64,000 nucleotides of DNA from Carya illinoinensis (taxonomy: Eukaryota; Streptophyta; Magnoliopsida; Fagales; Juglandaceae). Position numbers and translations under genes: made by a program. The notes under the pieces were generated by a model, which saw nothing but the letters and a program-made list of their open reading frames with translations, was not told the origin of the DNA and made no database searches. The DNA lies in the NCBI RefSeq assembly GCF_018687715.1, contig NC_056758.1, forward strand, positions 38,721,467-38,785,466, written 5' to 3'. Shown piece by piece: positions 23,842 through 35,571 of the stretch (position 1 is the first letter of the stretch; each line of letters opens with the position of its first letter).

Positions 23842-26800
23842 TGTAACAGCCCGCTAGAAATTCAATTGTGAAATTTCTATTAACTTTAGGAACCTCGTGA
23901 AAACCCCATAAGTTTTCACGAATCCATTAATCGTATAGGTTTTTGTCTAACTACATAGTTAGTGTTATTATTTACTATGGTATCAGAAGTGTGTTTTTGA
24001 TTATTGGAGATAGTTAGAAGTGTCAAAATGTATTATGGTTTGTGTCATTAGACTCGGAGGGTTATTTAAAGTCTTATGGCGCAATAACATTTTTTCATAT
24101 TTTCGGACAAAACGTCTGTTCAAAACTGTAGATATTATTGGATAAAAAGAAATATCTTGAGGTAATTTTCATGAATATTATTGGGTAAAAATATTTTGAG
24201 TTGATTTTTTATAGATATTATTAGATAAAAATATCTTAAGTTGATTTTTTGTAGATACTATTGGATAGAATATTATGAGATAATCTTTTATAGATATTTT
24301 GGGTAGGAGAAAACTACACTCAACTCTCAACTCCAGCCTCATCTCTTCCATATCTCATTCATAAGTATCTCCAGCCACCTCTCCCCACGAAATTATCTTC
24401 ATTTACACTTTTCATTGAAAGAATATCAAACACTCTCTCTCGGACAGCTTTTAGGAGGTCTTTTGCACACCCATTTCGAAGCTTTTGTAAGTGTTTTATC
24501 ATGAAGTCTCCTTCATATAAGTTGTTCCTTTTTTAGTCTAGTTTACATGGATATCTTATTTGCCCCATTTGAAAATCATTTGATCAGTCAAATATTGTGT
24601 AAACTATAGAAAGGTCATTCTGGGAGATAAACTGGAGAATATGTTATAGTTTTGAGTTTTTGACCAAGCTAATGGATAGATATTGGTCTGAAATTTTTAT
24701 GGAGTATTGTTAACATGTATATGTGACTATTGGTTGAGGAGTTTTGCATGATTAAAGGTTTTGATGAAAGATTTTCTTAGATTTAGAAAATTAGAAACTG
24801 GAAGAAGAAAAACAGTTTCTGTTTTGAGAAAGTTTAACTCTTTGGTGGTCTAAACCTATTCTAATGACTTTAATAATTTTATTGGAGGATCCTAAGTATC
24901 TTATATACATGTTATATTATTATTTTGAAGATATTTGATATTAGTTTCAAAAATATGAAATTTTATGCAAAGAGATATTCAAATAAGCCAAAGTGTGGAT
25001 ATTCTTGGCTAAATTTATGTTTTGGTTAATTTCTAACCATGTGATCTTAAATTAGAAGCTTATATATGTTTTAGGACATTTTTTTAAATCATGTAATGGT
25101 TTGGTTTGAAGATCATATATTTATAAGTCATAGATCAAGAGATTTATCAAAACTAGTTGAGGAAAAAGTTTCTGTTTTTGGACTAAGTGTAAAACCAAAA
25201 ATTCCAAATGTTATTTTGTGATTTTGGTGACTTTAGTTTGATGATTTAAAGCATGGTTGATGTTAGGATGATATTATGAATATGTTAGAAGTAAGATTTG
25301 ATTTTTGAAATTCTTGGAGATGTTTTGATTTAAGGTCAAAACTTGTGATTCAAGTGCTTGGATTTTTTTACAAAAAGTTTGGTGTTAATTATTAGCTTTT
25401 TCTAAATGGATGTTTTAAGTATGGTTTTGAACTTAGGATTGGAAGATGTTTGTTGCAAAATTTTGGTTTAAGCACGAGTTTTGAAGTTGGAAGGAATTGC
25501 AACAAAAATCAAGGGAAATGGCCTATGGATGTTTCGGCCATAGTGTGTTCTTCATAGTTGTGTTTTGTTTTAAATTTTTCTGAGTTGATATTTAAGTTTG
25601 GGAAAATTCATGTAAATTTTGGAAACTTTTGGAGTTAGTATGCAAAATCCTTAAGTTATGGGTAAAACGGTCATTTTCCCAAATGTAGAGAGTAAAATGA
25701 AAATTTTACTCTTTAAGTTAGTATTTTTCATATTTCAAATTATTAGTGATTTAGTTCTAACTTTTAGAATCACTAATTACAGTTCCTCGTGGTCGCATTT
25801 GAAGTTTTATAAGAAACGCGGAGATCGAGGTAAGTTAGCTTTTAACTTACTAGTAGTCTATTGTGTATGTGTGCTAAGTAAAGGAACTACAGTGTATGTA
25901 TGTGTGTTATCATATATGTCATGCCATGTCAAGTTATCATGCAATTGTCTATTATACAGAATTTATTCTGTCGTCAATTTTTATCTGTTACATAATATAT
26001 TCTGTTATGTATTACTATACCTTACAAGTACGTCATGCTAAGTATGCCATCTATTACATGTATGTCAAGTCATGTAATATTCATTGTTGCAAGTATGTCA
26101 TGTTAAATATGTTGTCTATTATATGTTATGCAATGTTACGAAATTTTTCTATCTCAAGTTAGTCATATATTTCAAGTTATATTTAAGTCACGTTATGTTA
26201 TGTCAGGGATTCAGTCATTTCGTATTCCAGTCACGTTTCATCTTGATTACTTATGTATGAGGTCACAGCAATTGTGACGCATACACTACGTGAGACACAG
26301 CAATTACGACATGTAGAATACATGAGGCCACAACAACTGTGGAGTATGTATTTAAGCAGTTAAAGAATAAGTTTCCGTAGAATACATGGGGCCACAACAA
26401 CTGTGGAATATGTATTTTTCATATTAAGTCAAGTTTGTGTAGAATACATGGGGTCACAACAACTGTAGAGTATGTATTTACACGTAGAATACATGGGGCC
26501 ACAACAATGGAGTATGTATTTTTCATGTTAAGTCAAGTTTGTGTAGAATATATGGGGCCACAACAACTGTAGAGTATGTATTTACACGTAGAATACATGG
26601 GGCCACAACAACTGTGGAATATGTATTTTTCATATTAAGTCAAGTTTCAGATCAAGTTCATGTCAAGTCAAGTTCAGTTCATGTTTCAATTTAAGTTATG
26701 TCAATTATGCTATGTTGTACGCCAAGTTATGCTTTAATTACTTATGAATTTGATTATGCATTTATGCTTTTACTGTCATGCATGCATCATTAGCTTGTGT

Positions 26801-27287
26801 GGAAGTTTTTTGTTAACTTACTGAGATTTGTAATCAAATCTCACTTTGGTAGTCCCAACTACCATTCCCCCCGAATGGTAGATCTTGTTACAGGACCTGA
26901 AGGAGAATCAGGAGCTGATCAACTAGACACGGTTGACTAAGCGACGGTGCGACGTCAATGTTAATATAGTAGTTAACGTAAATTACTACTTGTACAATGG
27001 AGTTACATCTTTAGTACTTTTTGGATCATAACCATTTTGGACTAGTGTTGTGATCTACTCAATGGGTCTTTATGTATGAAGTATGTTTTAAGCATTTGGG
27101 ATATTTTCAATTTGGTGCATGGTATTGCTAAAGAAAAAAATTATCCGCTGCGAATATTGCATAATGTTAGATGCATGTTAGGAACATTGCATCTTATATG
27201 TCATGAACGGGGGCAGGTAACCTTGTGTTGCATGTCTCGACGCTTCAAATGTCCGTCCGATCCCAAACGGAATTTGAGGGCGTCACA
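23842..27287 (+). mobile_element. Solo LTR, 3.4-kb family, copy 1
   Basis: 3446 bp starting TGTAACAGCCCG and ending GGGCGTCACA, with the exact target duplication CACTG at 23837-23841 and 27288-27292. It has no internal region and no second LTR, so it is a solo LTR left by unequal recombination. It is very similar along its length to 60392-63758. Its ...GCGTCACA end is shared with the gypsy-like LTRs at 35572 and 41275, which suggests Ty3/gypsy affinity. It contains a small tandem array (26312-26635). Confidence 0.9.
26312..26635 (+). repeat. Tandem array inside solo LTR copy 1
   Basis: About six units built on GTAGAATACATGGGGCCAC, ACAACTGTGGAGTATGTATTT, some followed by TTTCATRTTAAGTCAAGTTT. 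The partner LTR has fewer units (about 62874-63065), which explains part of the length difference. Confidence 0.8.
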
Positions 27288-27415
27288 CACTGACCCGCCA
27301 GCTTAGGATTTATTTTCTCCAGCGAGTAAGAAATCGCCGTTATATGTAATATATGCCAGCGATTTCTTTGTCAGCGATTCAAAAATTGCTGGTAAAAGCC
27401 CAGATTCTTGTAGTG

Positions 27416-28139
27416 TACTTTAGAGATTTGTTACTCTTCATTCTCATACATCACACTTGTTTTTATTTATTTTTATTTTTTGTTTTGTTTTATTCTTAAA
27501 AAACTAATTGATTTATTATACTCATAATCTATACACCACATATTTGATGAGAGAAAAAAATAAAAAAAATTATATGTGACATGTGGTGTGTGGTGTACTG
27601 AAGATAATGAATAGAATTTTTCAATGCTTTAATTTGTGACACAAGTGGGATTAGGATTAGCCAAATAAGCTTTTATTTTTCCCCCCTCAAGTCCCACGAC
27701 ATGAAATTGATGAAATATAGTGAAATGCAATTAGAGAAGTAAAAAAGCTAAAGTAATTACTATAATATATAATATATCACTATTTATATCTATATATATT
27801 GAGACCTCCGAATTAGGACATAACTTCCGGTCACTGATGCAGAGAACACCCTAGCTATCTAGCAAGCAATGATGAACGGCATTAAGAATGTCAGGCAAGA
27901 AGAGGAAGGAGCAGTACCATATAATATGCTTATATCTTCACACGCTCTATGTTGTCTATCAGGAAAGATCGCTTTGTGAATGATAGCAGTACTACTCTCT
28001 GATATGGATCGGAAGGACTAGCTCCGATATTCCGATAATACTCGCAAGCTAGATCAATGAGTGCATGCAAAACAGTGTGGAGGCCGGCCTGCTAGGACTT
28101 GACGTTTCGAAGAAGAGAAGGCCCAGCATGAGAAAGAAG
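27416..28139. other. AT-rich spacer 3' of MIR169
   Basis: No supported gene. On the minus strand this is downstream of the MIR169 hairpin and may hold the rest of the primary transcript. Confidence 0.5.
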
Positions 28140-28310
28140 AGACTGCTAGATTAGCCAAGGAGATTGCCTACGAACCATACAGGAGCAGCTTCTTGCTACA
28201 GCTAGACTGCAAAAATACATGACTCGATCGATCGTCAATACGGTTGATTGCATGAAGAAGAAGCCTCTTGGAGGTGCAGGCAAGTCATCCTTGGCTACCA
28301 AACAGGACTC
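28140..28310 (-). ncRNA. MIR169: MIR169 microRNA precursor
   Basis: The minus strand at 28297 down to 28277 reads TAGCCAAGGATGACTTGCC then TG, the miR169 h-n type mature sequence, on the 5' arm. The 3' arm (28168-28153) reads GGCAATCTCCTTGGCT, matching the usual miR169* pattern, and pairs with the mature arm with few mismatches. The loop is about 110 nt, normal for the family. miR169 cuts mRNAs of NF-YA transcription factors (drought, nitrogen and development control). A TATA box lies upstream at 28408-28415. The small plus-strand ORF at 28219-28416 is antisense to this hairpin and not a protein gene. I have not computed the fold. Confidence 0.88.
28277..28297 (-). ncRNA. miR169: Mature miR169
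   Basis: 21-nt mature position on the minus strand, beginning UAGCCAAGGAUGACUUGCC. The length of 21 (or 22, adding 28276) is inferred from the family. Confidence 0.85.
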
Positions 28311-28407
28311 TTATCCTCAGGCTAGATCTCTCTTCTCTCAGATGATTTTGCTTCCTTATCCGAAAGCTAGCTGGATGATGGTGAGAAATACTACGTTTTG
28401 GAGTCTC

Positions 28408-28415
28408 TATTTATA
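28408..28415 (-). promoter_or_regulatory. TATA box of MIR169
   Basis: The minus strand reads CTATAAATAG around these bases, about 110 bp upstream of the mature miRNA. A start site about 30 bp downstream would place the transcript 5' end near 28375, fitting a Pol II miRNA gene. Confidence 0.7.
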
Positions 28416-29227
28416 GGCCTAGCTAGGGCTGAGGATGAGAGAAAAAGAATCGTGTTTGGACCGCCCCAAATGTAATCTAGCTTACGTCCCTTCTCTAACC
28501 AAATTGCATGCCCAGTCCTTATCTTCTCGCATTTTCCTTTCCATTTGTCAACTGCATCAATTAGCTGACCATATATGATAGAATATATTCAATATTACAA
28601 TTAAAAAAAAAAAAAAAAGGAAAGCTGGTGAATTGGCTTCAACCTTGCACTTCAGTTGGGCAACTTGCACCAAATGAACTTGCTTGCTTGCTTGCATAAT
28701 TCAAAAGGGAATTATGGCTACATGTATTAATGTCTCGACTTTGTTCACCACTTTTTCTTCAGCTAGTTTCTGTGTTGAAGCGACGGGGTGGGTATCTCTC
28801 AACATGTGCTTGGTCCTGATCCCTTGATGCACAGGATATTTCTCTCTCATTGGATGGTAGCTAGGCCTGTTGTCACAAAAGTACCAACACCATGCTAGCT
28901 GGGTGCTGGACCATTGTGCTTCTCTCTTTTTTTAAGTCGGATAGGGTAATTCCATATATAGTCAAATTGCATTTCTTTTTTTTCCTCTTCTGAGCTCACA
29001 GTCAAAATAATGTATGATAAGTTGCAGTGGCGACATCAACGTCTTATACTTCAACGTACATACATTACTTCAGTGCTGGAAAGTGGAAAGTATCATGATG
29101 GTATGTTTCTTTAGTGAGACGTTTGCAAGTTAGCGAGGATAACATGCCCCTTTACACAACTCATGACATGACAAAACTTAATTTGTGTGACAAATTTAAA
29201 AATCAAATTTCTTTCTATTCTATTAGT

Positions 29228-29592
29228 ACGTTTGGATATAGAGATGAGACATAATTATTGATATTTAAAAAAATTCTCATAATTTTATTCTCAAACATCA
29301 TTTAATTATAAAGCACTTTTTAATTTTAAATTTTTAACTTTTTCATTTAATAATTATCTAATTATTATAACTTTTACAAATTTTTTAAACAAAATATAAA
29401 AATCATTACAATTTTTATAAATTTTAAAATAAAAATAATATTAAAAAATTAAATATATTCAACCAATTTTATAACTTTATCATATTTTTATTCAATTTTT
29501 TTTCTTATTTTTTAAAATTCAATAAAATATTTTAACTCAAACCGTTTTATTATTATTTATAAAAATCAAAAATATTTCAAATGTCTAAACGA
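29228..29592. mobile_element. AT-rich MITE with CGTTTGG termini
   Basis: Starts ACGTTTGGATATAGAGATGA and ends TGTCTAAACGA, whose inverse is TCGTTTAGACA. AT-rich interior of the pattern also seen at 2860-3130 and 20225-20460. No coding capacity. Confidence 0.55.
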
Positions 29593-29861
29593 GCCATAAC
29601 TCTATCATGTCAGCTATGTAAATACCTAAATGGTATGTTTTTCAGGTCAACGTGCACGTATAAGTATTATTTAAAAATGATAATAAACTTATAATTATTT
29701 TATAAAATTTATATTCGGGGAAAAAATTAATACACATAATGCAGCTATGGCAATCGTAAATTCACATATGTTAATCTCGAAATGTACAAAATTTTAAAAA
29801 TTTTTATGATAAAATTCACTTTTTTATAAGTTCAAGTTTTTATTTTTTATTTTTTTTTATT

Positions 29862-30005
29862 TTTATGTATAAGTAAAATCGTGTATTAATTATAATATTA
29901 ATATTAATTTTTTTATATTTAAAATTTAAATTAATATTATTTTTAATAAAATTTACTTTTTAATTAATTATATTAAATTAATACGTATTAATGTACGCTT
30001 AGATT
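29862..30005 (+). mobile_element. 150-bp MITE family, copy A (upstream of PABN)
   Basis: AT-rich element with a conserved centre TTTTTAATAAAATTTACTTTTT and imperfect inverted ends of the GTATTAAT/ATTAATAC kind. Closely related to copies at 44027, 51199 and 52209. It ends about 240 bp before the PABN start codon. Confidence 0.65.
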
Positions 30006-30242
30006 TTTGCGTTGATAATAATCGAACCGTCAGCAATGGGATGTACTAAATCCCATATATACCCCTGTCTAATCACAAAATCACTAGTTTCAGCTTTGGC
30101 CCCAAATCCACAGACAATGCCCGTCGGCCGCCCGATCCCAAACTCAGACCCATTGAAATACGGAGGATTGGAGCTGGAAGCCATCTCATACTGGTAAATT
30201 GAACTGAGCGTCGGAGTGAGAGTAGAGTAGAGAGAGAGGGAG

Positions 30243-33200
30243 ATGGATCGGCAGCACGAAGAGCAAGAGCACGAAGTGTATGGAGGAGAGATCCCCGACG
30301 AGGGTGAGATGGAGGTTGACGTTGAGATGTCCTCTAGAGCTGACGACGAGGAGCTTCAAGATCCTAACTCCAAGGTTTCCTTCCCTTACCTACAATCAAT
30401 CTCTCTCGTTCTCTCTCCGTCGCTCTCAGTCAATATTTTATATTAGTAACTTTGCTTTCGTGATAGGACTTGGAGGACATGAAGAAGAGGCTTAAGGAGA
30501 TTGAAGAAGAAGCCGGCGCTCTTCGCGAAATGCAGGCCAAGGTTGAGAAGGAGATGGGCGCTGTTCAAGGTCTCTCTCTCTCTCTCTCTCTCTCTCGTGT
30601 GTGTGTATATATATATATATATATTTGTGTGTGTGTATGATTCCTCAAAACTGCATTTTGTTGGGTGCTCTAGGTTCTGGTTTTCAGTAAATGGTTGGGT
30701 TAAGTAAAAAAACTGTGTAGCCACTTGTTTCTGTATGGGACATTTAATATACTCGTTGGTGAGATTTGTTATTTCTTGTTTATATTTAAAGCTTTTTCCT
30801 AGTGAATCGGTTAGGGGAAAGAAATTGAAATATTATCCCATTCTGAGACGGGTATGAACAGCAGTGTTGGGTTATGTGCAGTCTAGTGAGCTGAGAAGGT
30901 GTCAACCCAAGAGTTGGCTTGACTTTTGCTCAACATGACACTTGAGCAAAGCTCAGGCTAAGAGTTTGCTCGAGTAGCGCTTGACATTGGGCTCGAGCGA
31001 AGTTCAGGCAGAGAGTTTGCTCAAGTAGCGCTTGACATTGGGCTCAAGCAAAGCGAACTCTTGGGTGCACTCGATGGTTGGGTTGAGCGAACATTGAACA
31101 GAGAGTTCGTTCAAGGCTCGCTCGATAGGCTGCTCAAATGTTGGATAGAGAGTTCGCTCGAGGTGCTCTCGAGATTTTGTTCGAGCGAATAACCCAAAAG
31201 TTGTTGCATTAGGGTTTCTCATGTCGTTTGCTATATAGATGTTATTAAATACTTATAAAAAAAATGTTATTAAATAGAACGGAAAAGGACAGTATTGAGC
31301 ATATTGAATCCAAAGAGGAGAGTAATAGCATTTGAGCTTTCTAGAGAGAGAGTTGAGATTGTGAGGAGAGAGAAGCTCTTGTAAAACACTGTATGTTGTA
31401 AATCTCCTTTGAGTAAAATCCCCTGCAACTCCGTGGATGTATGCATGTTGCCGAACCCCATAAATTTTGTATCATGTGTGACTGATTCCTATGTTTCCTT
31501 ATTTATCGTTTCACTGTCTTTCTCGTTATCATTGTTTGTGGGTGTGGTGATTCCCCAACAAGCAGTACAAAATTTTAGTTAATGATTGCAGACTTTCATT
31601 GTGTCTGGATTGTGCTATCAGTGGCAATCAGTGTCAATCAAAGAAGTTATAGTAAAGCAATCAGTGGCAGCCCGGTTAAGTCATTTTGAACCATATGTGG
31701 CTTGTATGCTATACTGCACGTTTCCTCTCATTTTCTGGTTTTGAATTTAGTATTTGTTTGAAGATTTGACTCTTTAACTAATGATACATAGAATTTGTTT
31801 CATTAGTAATGTTATTTTTGAATATGTATGAAGATTCATCCAGTGCTACTGCAACTCAGGCTGAAAAGGAGGAGGTGGATGCTCGATCCATTTATGTTGG
31901 TAATGTGAGGTTCTAACCATCCATTTCTTGCTCCATCTCATTTTCTTTTATTTCAAATGATATTATACACTGAACCTACTATTATATATGTTTTTGCTTA
32001 TTCTTATCCATTATTTAAAGTTTGTACAGTCTATCCTTTGTACAGGAAAATTTGAATCGTGAATGATGACTGATAGTTTTTTATTGCGCTGTACCAAGTT
32101 GAAAGAAGGAATTATTGATTGAGATTGTTTTAATAAGTGCTTATTGATTGAGAATATTACTTACTTTTAACTAGGCATATATATATCAACTATCCATTTC
32201 TCGTTCCTAACCTGTAACTAGGTGTTATCCATGTATACTTTATGTGTACTTGGGCTTTGCCTATTTACTTGATTAATAAAATCCTATGTATGTCAACTGA
32301 CTAGTTTAGTTTAGTAAATGACCGATAAAAAAAGAAGAAGTTAGTTTGGTAAACGGTGCTTATCTTTACTTTGTTTATTGAATTTGTATTTCCAGTAGGA
32401 ATTTCGGTGTTCAATTTGCCTTTATGCACTGGGTAGTCTTGATCACAATGCTTGTGATGCGAAGATGTTGGCATTTGCTTGAGTAATAGTTAATAAAGCT
32501 TTTGATGAAGATGAAGTGGTTGGGCAAACAAGTGTATTGGTTGATTTGATTAGACTTTGTTGACCAGTACTTGGGAGTAAATGCCAAAAAGTGAATGCAC
32601 TGGGATTTAGGTTCCTTGTTATAAGGGATTTCACAATTTACTAGTTGTTGAAGAGTTTCACGACTCTTGAAAGATTCCCGGCTTTAACTTCTGAACCAAG
32701 TTCACATATACCTTAAATTGACTGTAGCAACTGCATCATCAATCTGATATACTTCAGCATGCACAAAATCTTCCACTCTGAGACAAAACTTATATGCATT
32801 GAGTTTCATAGTCATTACAATTTATCAACTTCTTGGATCTTCAATATTACACTAAAACTTTCTTCTATTTTCTGGTTCATTTTGTTATCTTTTGAGTGAT
32901 TGGAAGAGAATACTTGCCCAACAACGCTCCCAAGCCGAAACACTTTGCTTGCCAAAAGCAAAGCACATTTATAAAAGTGCATTCTATGATCAGTAAAAAA
33001 GTGATAATAAAACAAAACTGAGTGGAAGAGGATGAGGATGAGAGGGTTGGAGGAGTTTGGGAACTCAGCCGAATCATTGAAGTAATTTGCAGGTCGGTAT
33101 GTTTGGCTCTGATGAAAGACCTTTTTCCCTTGAATGTCTGCTTGTGCGGGATTTTAACTAGGAGGGAATAAAGGAGGTAGGTCGAAGGGCTTATTGGGTA

Positions 33201-34740
33201 AGTTTCTTGTGATTTAATCCTAACTGTACGTGAAAGCAGCAAGCCAAAAAACTCAAAACACCCTGACCAATTATACTCCAACAAAAACTCTGTTAATTAA
33301 CAGTTCTAGTGTTTATTGTCATATCATTTACCCAAGCCATCTATCAATTTAAGTTGTTGCATGCATAGAGACTCTTCTTCAGTGACCGATGCATTTTGTC
33401 TTCCCAAGTTTTCAGTTGTGGTATGGACCCAAAGTGAAATTTTGGGTTGCATGCAAGTGTTTGAAAGAAACCACATGTCAGGGATTGGTACCATGTACAT
33501 CTGTACTTCCTCTGATGCATATTTAATTTGTTTAGGAATGCTTTGGACTTCAATAAATACTTGAGGAATAGTTCTGGTACTAAATTTTATGATGCTTCAT
33601 GCATGTGAGGCCCTTGGAAAATGATCTTGTATTATCAATCTCAGGTTGACTATGCATGTACTCCTGAAGAGGTCCAGCAGCACTTTCAATCTTGTGGAAC
33701 AGTAAACAGAGTGACAATTTTGACAGACAAGTTTGGGCAACCAAAAGGATTTGCTTATGTTGAGTTTGTTGAAGTTGACGCTGTTCAGAATGCTCTTCTG
33801 TTAAATGAATCCGAATTGCATGGTCGTCAATTGAAGGTATTGAAATTCTATTTGTGTCATTAATTACTTTGTGAACTTAATTAATTACAGGAGTGGGCTT
33901 TGGCTTTATATAGGTCTCTGCTAAGCGAACAAACATTCCTGGAATGAAACAATACAGAGGAAGACGACCTAACCCATATTTAGGTTTTCAACCCCGAAGG
34001 CCCTTTATGCCTGTTTATCCTCCATATGGTTATGGGTAAGTGTTAGAATTTTTACTCAATTTGGTTGCTGGAAGGGAAAGAAAATAAATGAACTTGGGAA
34101 CTGGACATTTTCTTTGAAATCAAATGGAGCCTTTACTTCACTATCTTTTAGATTGCAATGTGTTTGAAGCTTTAGATACCTTACAGTATATAAGGGATTC
34201 ATTGTGTGTTTTCCCAGCTCATTTCATTTGTGTGTGTGGCGGGGGGTGGATGAAGGGGTTGTTAAGCTTCGGGCCAATCTAATTTCTGTTCAAGCTGTTA
34301 CCGGATAAACAATCATGGATAATGATCATTTTCATGAGTTGTGGTCCATAAATCATTTATATATATATATATATATATTTTCAAGAAAGTCCTCGACAAT
34401 TAAATTGGTTTAACTAGATGCCAGCAAGCACGCACACAGAGATATAATCATTTAAATTTCTTTCACACTGTTTTATCCTAGTCTGTACCTTGGTTTTCGA
34501 TATGTTTTGAATCTAAGTACTCATGTTTTCTCAGCCTCAAATTCCGAACTTACAGTTGAGACATCATGTATATATTTCATGTCTGTTGTTGCATTGTTGG
34601 AATGACTGCCTTTGCAAATACTCTCTTCCAATCTTGTCTTCACGCACACCACCTTACCCTATTGCTCAGACTATTCATTTGTCCATAAATGCAGAAGGGT
34701 TCCAAGGTTCAGAAGACCAATGCGGTACCGGCCATACTAA
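30243..34740 (+). CDS. PABN1: Nuclear polyadenylate-binding protein (PABN/PABPN1 type)
   Basis: Binds growing poly(A) tails in the nucleus during mRNA 3' processing. Six exons: 30243-30374, 30467-30569, 31834-31904, 33645-33836, 33914-34035, 34695-34740; all GT-AG and in phase, 221 residues. An acidic N-terminus (residues 1-44) is followed by a coiled-coil ([20 protein letters not shown], from about residue 46). One RRM follows, with RNP2 SIYVGN at 97-102 and RNP1 KGFAYVEF at 136-143. The tail is Arg/Pro-rich ([11 protein letters not shown] ... [10 protein letters not shown]), the usual nuclear-import and arginine-methylation region. Length and layout match plant PABN1-3. Intron 2 carries a solo LTR (30865-31560). 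Which of the PABN paralogues this is cannot be told here. Confidence 0.94.
30570..30640 (+). repeat. Compound microsatellite in PABN intron 2
   Basis: (TC)n, then (GT)n, then (AT)n, then (GT)n again, starting at the intron 5' end. It could be length-variable. Confidence 0.85.
30865..31560 (+). mobile_element. Solo LTR in PABN intron 2
   Basis: 696 bp beginning TGTTGGG and ending CCCCAACA (inverted ends), flanked by exact target copies AGCAG at 30860-30864 and 31561-31565. Inside are repeated GAGAGTTCGCTCGAG-type motifs and a CTCTTGTAAAACACTG...TGTAAATCTCC stretch typical of Copia LTR R regions. No internal domain remains. Confidence 0.9.
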
Positions 34741-35571
34741 TGGTTAAATTGTGGACGTGAATTTTTCCCCCTAAGTTGGAGCTTGTAGTATTACGTTTAT
34801 CAAATTACGCATTTACCTGCTTTGGAGGAGACAAAAGGAGCGAGTATGCAGATTATAATTGTAGTGATAACTATTAATTCTCTTTAGGCCTCTATGAGTT
34901 CCTCCTCCAGATTGGTAATTTTCAATTCAGTTTGGCTCAGCTCAGACATTGTAGAATTCAAATTGATCCAGTATTTGCATTGATTATGTACGCTAATTGT
35001 GAATTATGGAAAACTATTTTGCAAGTTTCAAGTGTCGTGAGATTATCTAGCCTAGGTAGAGAATGTGCGACGAGATTGGTGTTTAATATTATCAGAACAG
35101 ATTTAATTTTTGTTAAAGTGGGATTAACATATATAGTCCTTCTGTTTCTAATATTTAGTGTCGAGTAGAATTTAGCCTTCGGTATGAAATTTAACCTTCT
35201 TAGGTTCACAAGAAAATTCGGCAAAAATAAAATTCTTAAATTGACAAATCACATAAGTTTGTGGATATAAATTCTCAAAAATGAAATTCTCAAATCTTAC
35301 AAATAACTGTTTTTCTTTTATCGGTACCTTGTGATCAGGTGGCCCTTAGATATTGTTTGCACTCAAGAAGATTTGAATCTTAGATCGGGAGAGCACATCC
35401 TTGAATTTAAAACATTTACCACTTGAGCCAACTTTTAAGAGTTTTCAAATCTTACAAATCACATAAGTATGCGAATATAAATTTACAAACATGTCTTTGT
35501 AAATCAAATATATATTAAAAACTAAACCTAAAACTTTCTAACACAACCTTTGGAAGTACGCATGTTGATGT
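34741..35571. other. Spacer between PABN and the gypsy-like element
   Basis: PABN 3' flank and AT-rich DNA with a worn SINE-like segment at about 35335-35435. No gene supported. Confidence 0.5.
35335..35435 (-). mobile_element. Diverged SINE fragment
   Basis: On the minus strand it reads TTGGCTCAAGTGGTAAATG ... AAGATTCAAATCTTC, the tRNA-like A- and B-box spacing also seen in the better copy at 45535-45761. No target duplication found. Confidence 0.5.

Larger units (their letters stand above)
21165..27415. mobile_element. CACTA (En/Spm)-like element, non-autonomous, with nested solo LTR
   Basis: The left end starts CACTACAATAGATTGGAG and the right end, inverted, starts CACTACAAGAATCTGGGC. 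They agree at CACTACAA.A, GG, TTTT, CC.GC over about 25 bp. Both ends have subterminal GCCGGCGA/ATCGCTGGCA-type motifs in many copies (21180-21610, 27310-27400), a CACTA hallmark. The 3-bp flanks (CAC and TAC) differ at one base, so the target copy is imperfect. No transposase ORF is recognised. Without the nested solo LTR (23842-27287) the element is about 2.8 kb. Confidence 0.7.
28420..30242. other. Spacer: MIR169 upstream region and PABN upstream region
   Basis: Contains an A17-like run near 28602, two AT-rich MITEs (29228-29592, 29862-30005) and the leader of the next gene. A 61-codon minus-strand ORF (29999-30184, MASSSNPPYFNGSEFGIG) lies head-to-head with the PABN start, 58 bp away; I do not recognise it and do not call it a gene. 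Confidence 0.5.

Noticed and set aside
26312..26635. CRISPR-like direct repeats
   Set aside because: Units are near-contiguous and degenerate, spacers are not unique, and the DNA is plant nuclear. It is an LTR-internal tandem array.
28219..28416. 65-codon plus-strand ORF (MTRSIVNTVDCMKKKPLGG)
   Set aside because: It is antisense to the MIR169 hairpin and has no domain.
29999..30184. 61-codon minus-strand ORF head-to-head with PABN
   Set aside because: No homology recognised, it runs into a MITE, and a plus-strand ORF of the same size overlaps it. Could be a first exon of an unknown gene but not supportable.
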